This document shows, one piece after another, positions 62,945 through 64,000 of a stretch of 64,000 nt of DNA. The notes under the pieces were generated by a model. It was not told the DNA's origin. It did no database searches and worked only from the letters and a program-made list of their open reading frames with translations. Made by a program: the position numbers and the translations under genes. The stretch is from Parvibaculum sp. GTDB lineage: Bacteria; Pseudomonadota; Alphaproteobacteria; Parvibaculales; Parvibaculaceae. The stretch lies in assembly GCA_017642695.1 (NCBI GenBank), contig JAEPQD010000002.1, positions 62,001-126,000 on the forward strand, written 5' to 3'. The stretch's first letter is position 1. The number at the start of each line of letters is the position of its first letter.

Positions 62945-63892
62945 ATGATGCTCGCCCGTACAGCCGACAGCCTCTACTGGATCGCCCGCTACATGGAACG
63001 GGCGGAAAATCTCGCGCGAACGCTGCGCGTCACGGACCGTCTTTCCCTGATGCCGTCGATCGCCGATGCGGACGGATCGGAATGGCATTCGACGGTCGTC
63101 GTTTCCGGCAGCGAAAACGACTTCTACGAAAAGCACGAGGAAGCGACACCCGAGAACGTCATTTCCTATCTTGCCTTCGATCCGGAAAATCCCTCCAGCA
63201 TTCGCTCCTGCATCGAGACGGCGCGGCGCAATGCCCGTGCCGTGCGTACCGCGCTCACGACCGAGCAATGGGAATGTCTCAACTCCGCCTGGCTCGAGTT
63301 GCCCGGGTGGAACGAAGCCCGCGTGCGCGGCAGCGGGCTGCACCGCTTTCTCGACTGGGTGAAGGACTGCTCGCTGCTGTTCACCGGCGGTACCGTCGCC
63401 ACGATGCTCCGGCGCGACAGCTACTATTTCACGCGGCTCGGCACCTTCATCGAACGCAACGACAACACGGCCCGCATTCTCGACGTGAAGTATCACGTGC
63501 TCCTGCCGGAACATGCGGAAGTGGGCGGCGGCATCGATTACTACCAATGGGCCTCGATCCTGCGCGCGGTCTCGGGCTATCGCAGTTACAATGCCGTCTA
63601 TCGCGAGGGCCTGAAGCCCTGGCTGATCGCCGAGTTCCTCATCATGCGCGAGGAGATGCCGCGCTCGCTCATCAGCTGTTCGGCCGAGATAAAGGACTGC
63701 CTCGACAAGCTTGGCGAGGAATACGGCCAGAGGCACGAATGCCACCGGATCGCGGGCCAGCTCTATTCGCGGCTTCGCTTCGGCAAGGTCGAGGATGTGT
63801 TCCGGCAGGGCCTGCACGAGTTCCTGAGCGACCATATCGATCAGAACAACAGGCTCGGAATGGAGATCAGCCGCAGCTACCTTTTGGGGTAG
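62945..63892 (+). CDS. Alpha-E domain-containing protein (DUF403)
   Basis: A 315-aa helical protein. 'MMLARTADSLYWIARYMERAENLARTLRVTDRL' is the unmistakable family start; 'FTRLGTFIERNDNTARILDVKYHVLLP' repeats a Glu-rich helix typical of the alpha-E fold. Catalysis is unproven; the family always accompanies the ATP-grasp protein. It begins 5 bases after the ATP-grasp stop. Confidence 0.93.
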   Translation: MMLARTADSLYWIARYMERAENLARTLRVTDRLSLMPSIADADGSEWHSTVVVSGSENDFYEKHEEATPENVISYLAFDPENPSSIRSCIETARRNARAVRTALTTEQWECLNSAWLELPGWNEARVRGSGLHRFLDWVKDCSLLFTGGTVATMLRRDSYYFTRLGTFIERNDNTARILDVKYHVLLPEHAEVGGGIDYYQWASILRAVSGYRSYNAVYREGLKPWLIAEFLIMREEMPRSLISCSAEIKDCLDKLGEEYGQRHECHRIAGQLYSRLRFGKVEDVFRQGLHEFLSDHIDQNNRLGMEISRSYLLG

Positions 63893-63901
63893 AGTGACTC
63901 C

Positions 63902-64000
63902 ATGAAAATCCAGATCCGCCAGCAGACAACCTATCGCTACGACACGCCCGCAAACTACTCGATGCAGGTGCTGCGCGTGCGCCCGCTCAGCAGCGACGGC
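63902..64000 (+). CDS. Transglutaminase-family protein, N-terminal part (3' partial)
   Basis: The gene opens at ATG 63902 and runs off the window after 33 codons. 'KIQIRQQTTYRYDTPANYSMQVLRVRP' is the Bact_transglu_N (PF08379) start that precedes transglutaminase-like cysteine peptidase cores. It lies 9 bases after the alpha-E gene and is the expected third gene of this operon. Confidence 0.85.
   Translation, partial: MKIQIRQQTTYRYDTPANYSMQVLRVRPLSSDG

Overview
The window looks like chromosomal DNA of a high-GC alphaproteobacterium. The GC-rich codon use, the families present and candidate CtrA sites (TTAA-N7-TTAA type) support this. A Parvibaculum-like or related Rhizobiales-type organism is my best guess, but no rRNA or other marker is present to prove it. 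I see no tRNA, rRNA, CRISPR array, transposase or phage gene.

Layout. 1-8.7 kb holds mixed genes: the tail of a secreted protein, a TetR regulator divergent from a secreted beta-helix protein plus a diheme cytochrome c, a diphthine-ammonia-ligase-like ATPase, a cobalamin riboswitch with a membrane protein and a signal-less BtuF-like protein, the arabinose-5-phosphate isomerase KdsD, and a PPP-type phosphatase. 8.7-56.3 kb is one very large surface-polysaccharide region. It contains an export/assembly block (Wza-like lipoprotein, small secreted protein, outer-membrane barrel, Wzc/GumC-type tyrosine autokinase), O-antigen ligase/polymerase-like proteins, many glycosyltransferases, an Alg14/Alg13-like pair, a Wzx flippase, modification enzymes (pyruvyl-, sulfo-, acyl- and acetyltransferases) and sugar-nucleotide genes (ugd, rmlABCD, gmd plus a gmd-like paralog, galU, manC). 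There are two different initiating sugar-phosphate transferases (WcaJ-like and WbaP-like). A nonulosonate-like set (PseB-like dehydratase, NeuB/SpsE-like synthase, SpsF-like cytidylyltransferase, methyltransferase, reductase, glycosyltransferase) closes the region. 56.4-64 kb holds an MHYT sensor kinase, a PAP2-DUF368 fusion, a lytic transglycosylase, and the start of the conserved ATP-grasp / alpha-E / transglutaminase operon.

How it fits together. ManC, Gmd, RmlA-D, Ugd and GalU supply GDP- and dTDP-sugars and UDP-glucuronate. The two initiating transferases load sugars on undecaprenyl phosphate. Glycosyltransferases extend the unit, Wzx flips it, Wzy-type proteins polymerise it, and the Wzc-like kinase with Wza and the barrel export it. 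The PAP2-DUF368 fusion plausibly recycles the undecaprenyl carrier. An AT-richer island (about 23.2-31.6 kb) carries FdtA/FdtB-type dTDP-3-amino-sugar genes, a sulfotransferase, Wzx, a glycosyltransferase, a GNAT protein and an OafA-type acyltransferase; it looks like a horizontally exchanged serotype cassette that draws on RmlA/RmlB encoded more than 5 kb away.

Most notable: the PAP2-DUF368 fusion with a missing catalytic histidine; three PhoB-box-like 11-bp repeat arrays, two of them oddly placed between convergent genes; a truncated methyltransferase beside one of those arrays; tandem diverged gmd paralogs; a riboswitch-controlled signal-less cobalamin-binding protein; and candidate CtrA sites ahead of the PseB-like operon and the sensor kinase. 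Everything is read by eye from sequence; no searches were run.
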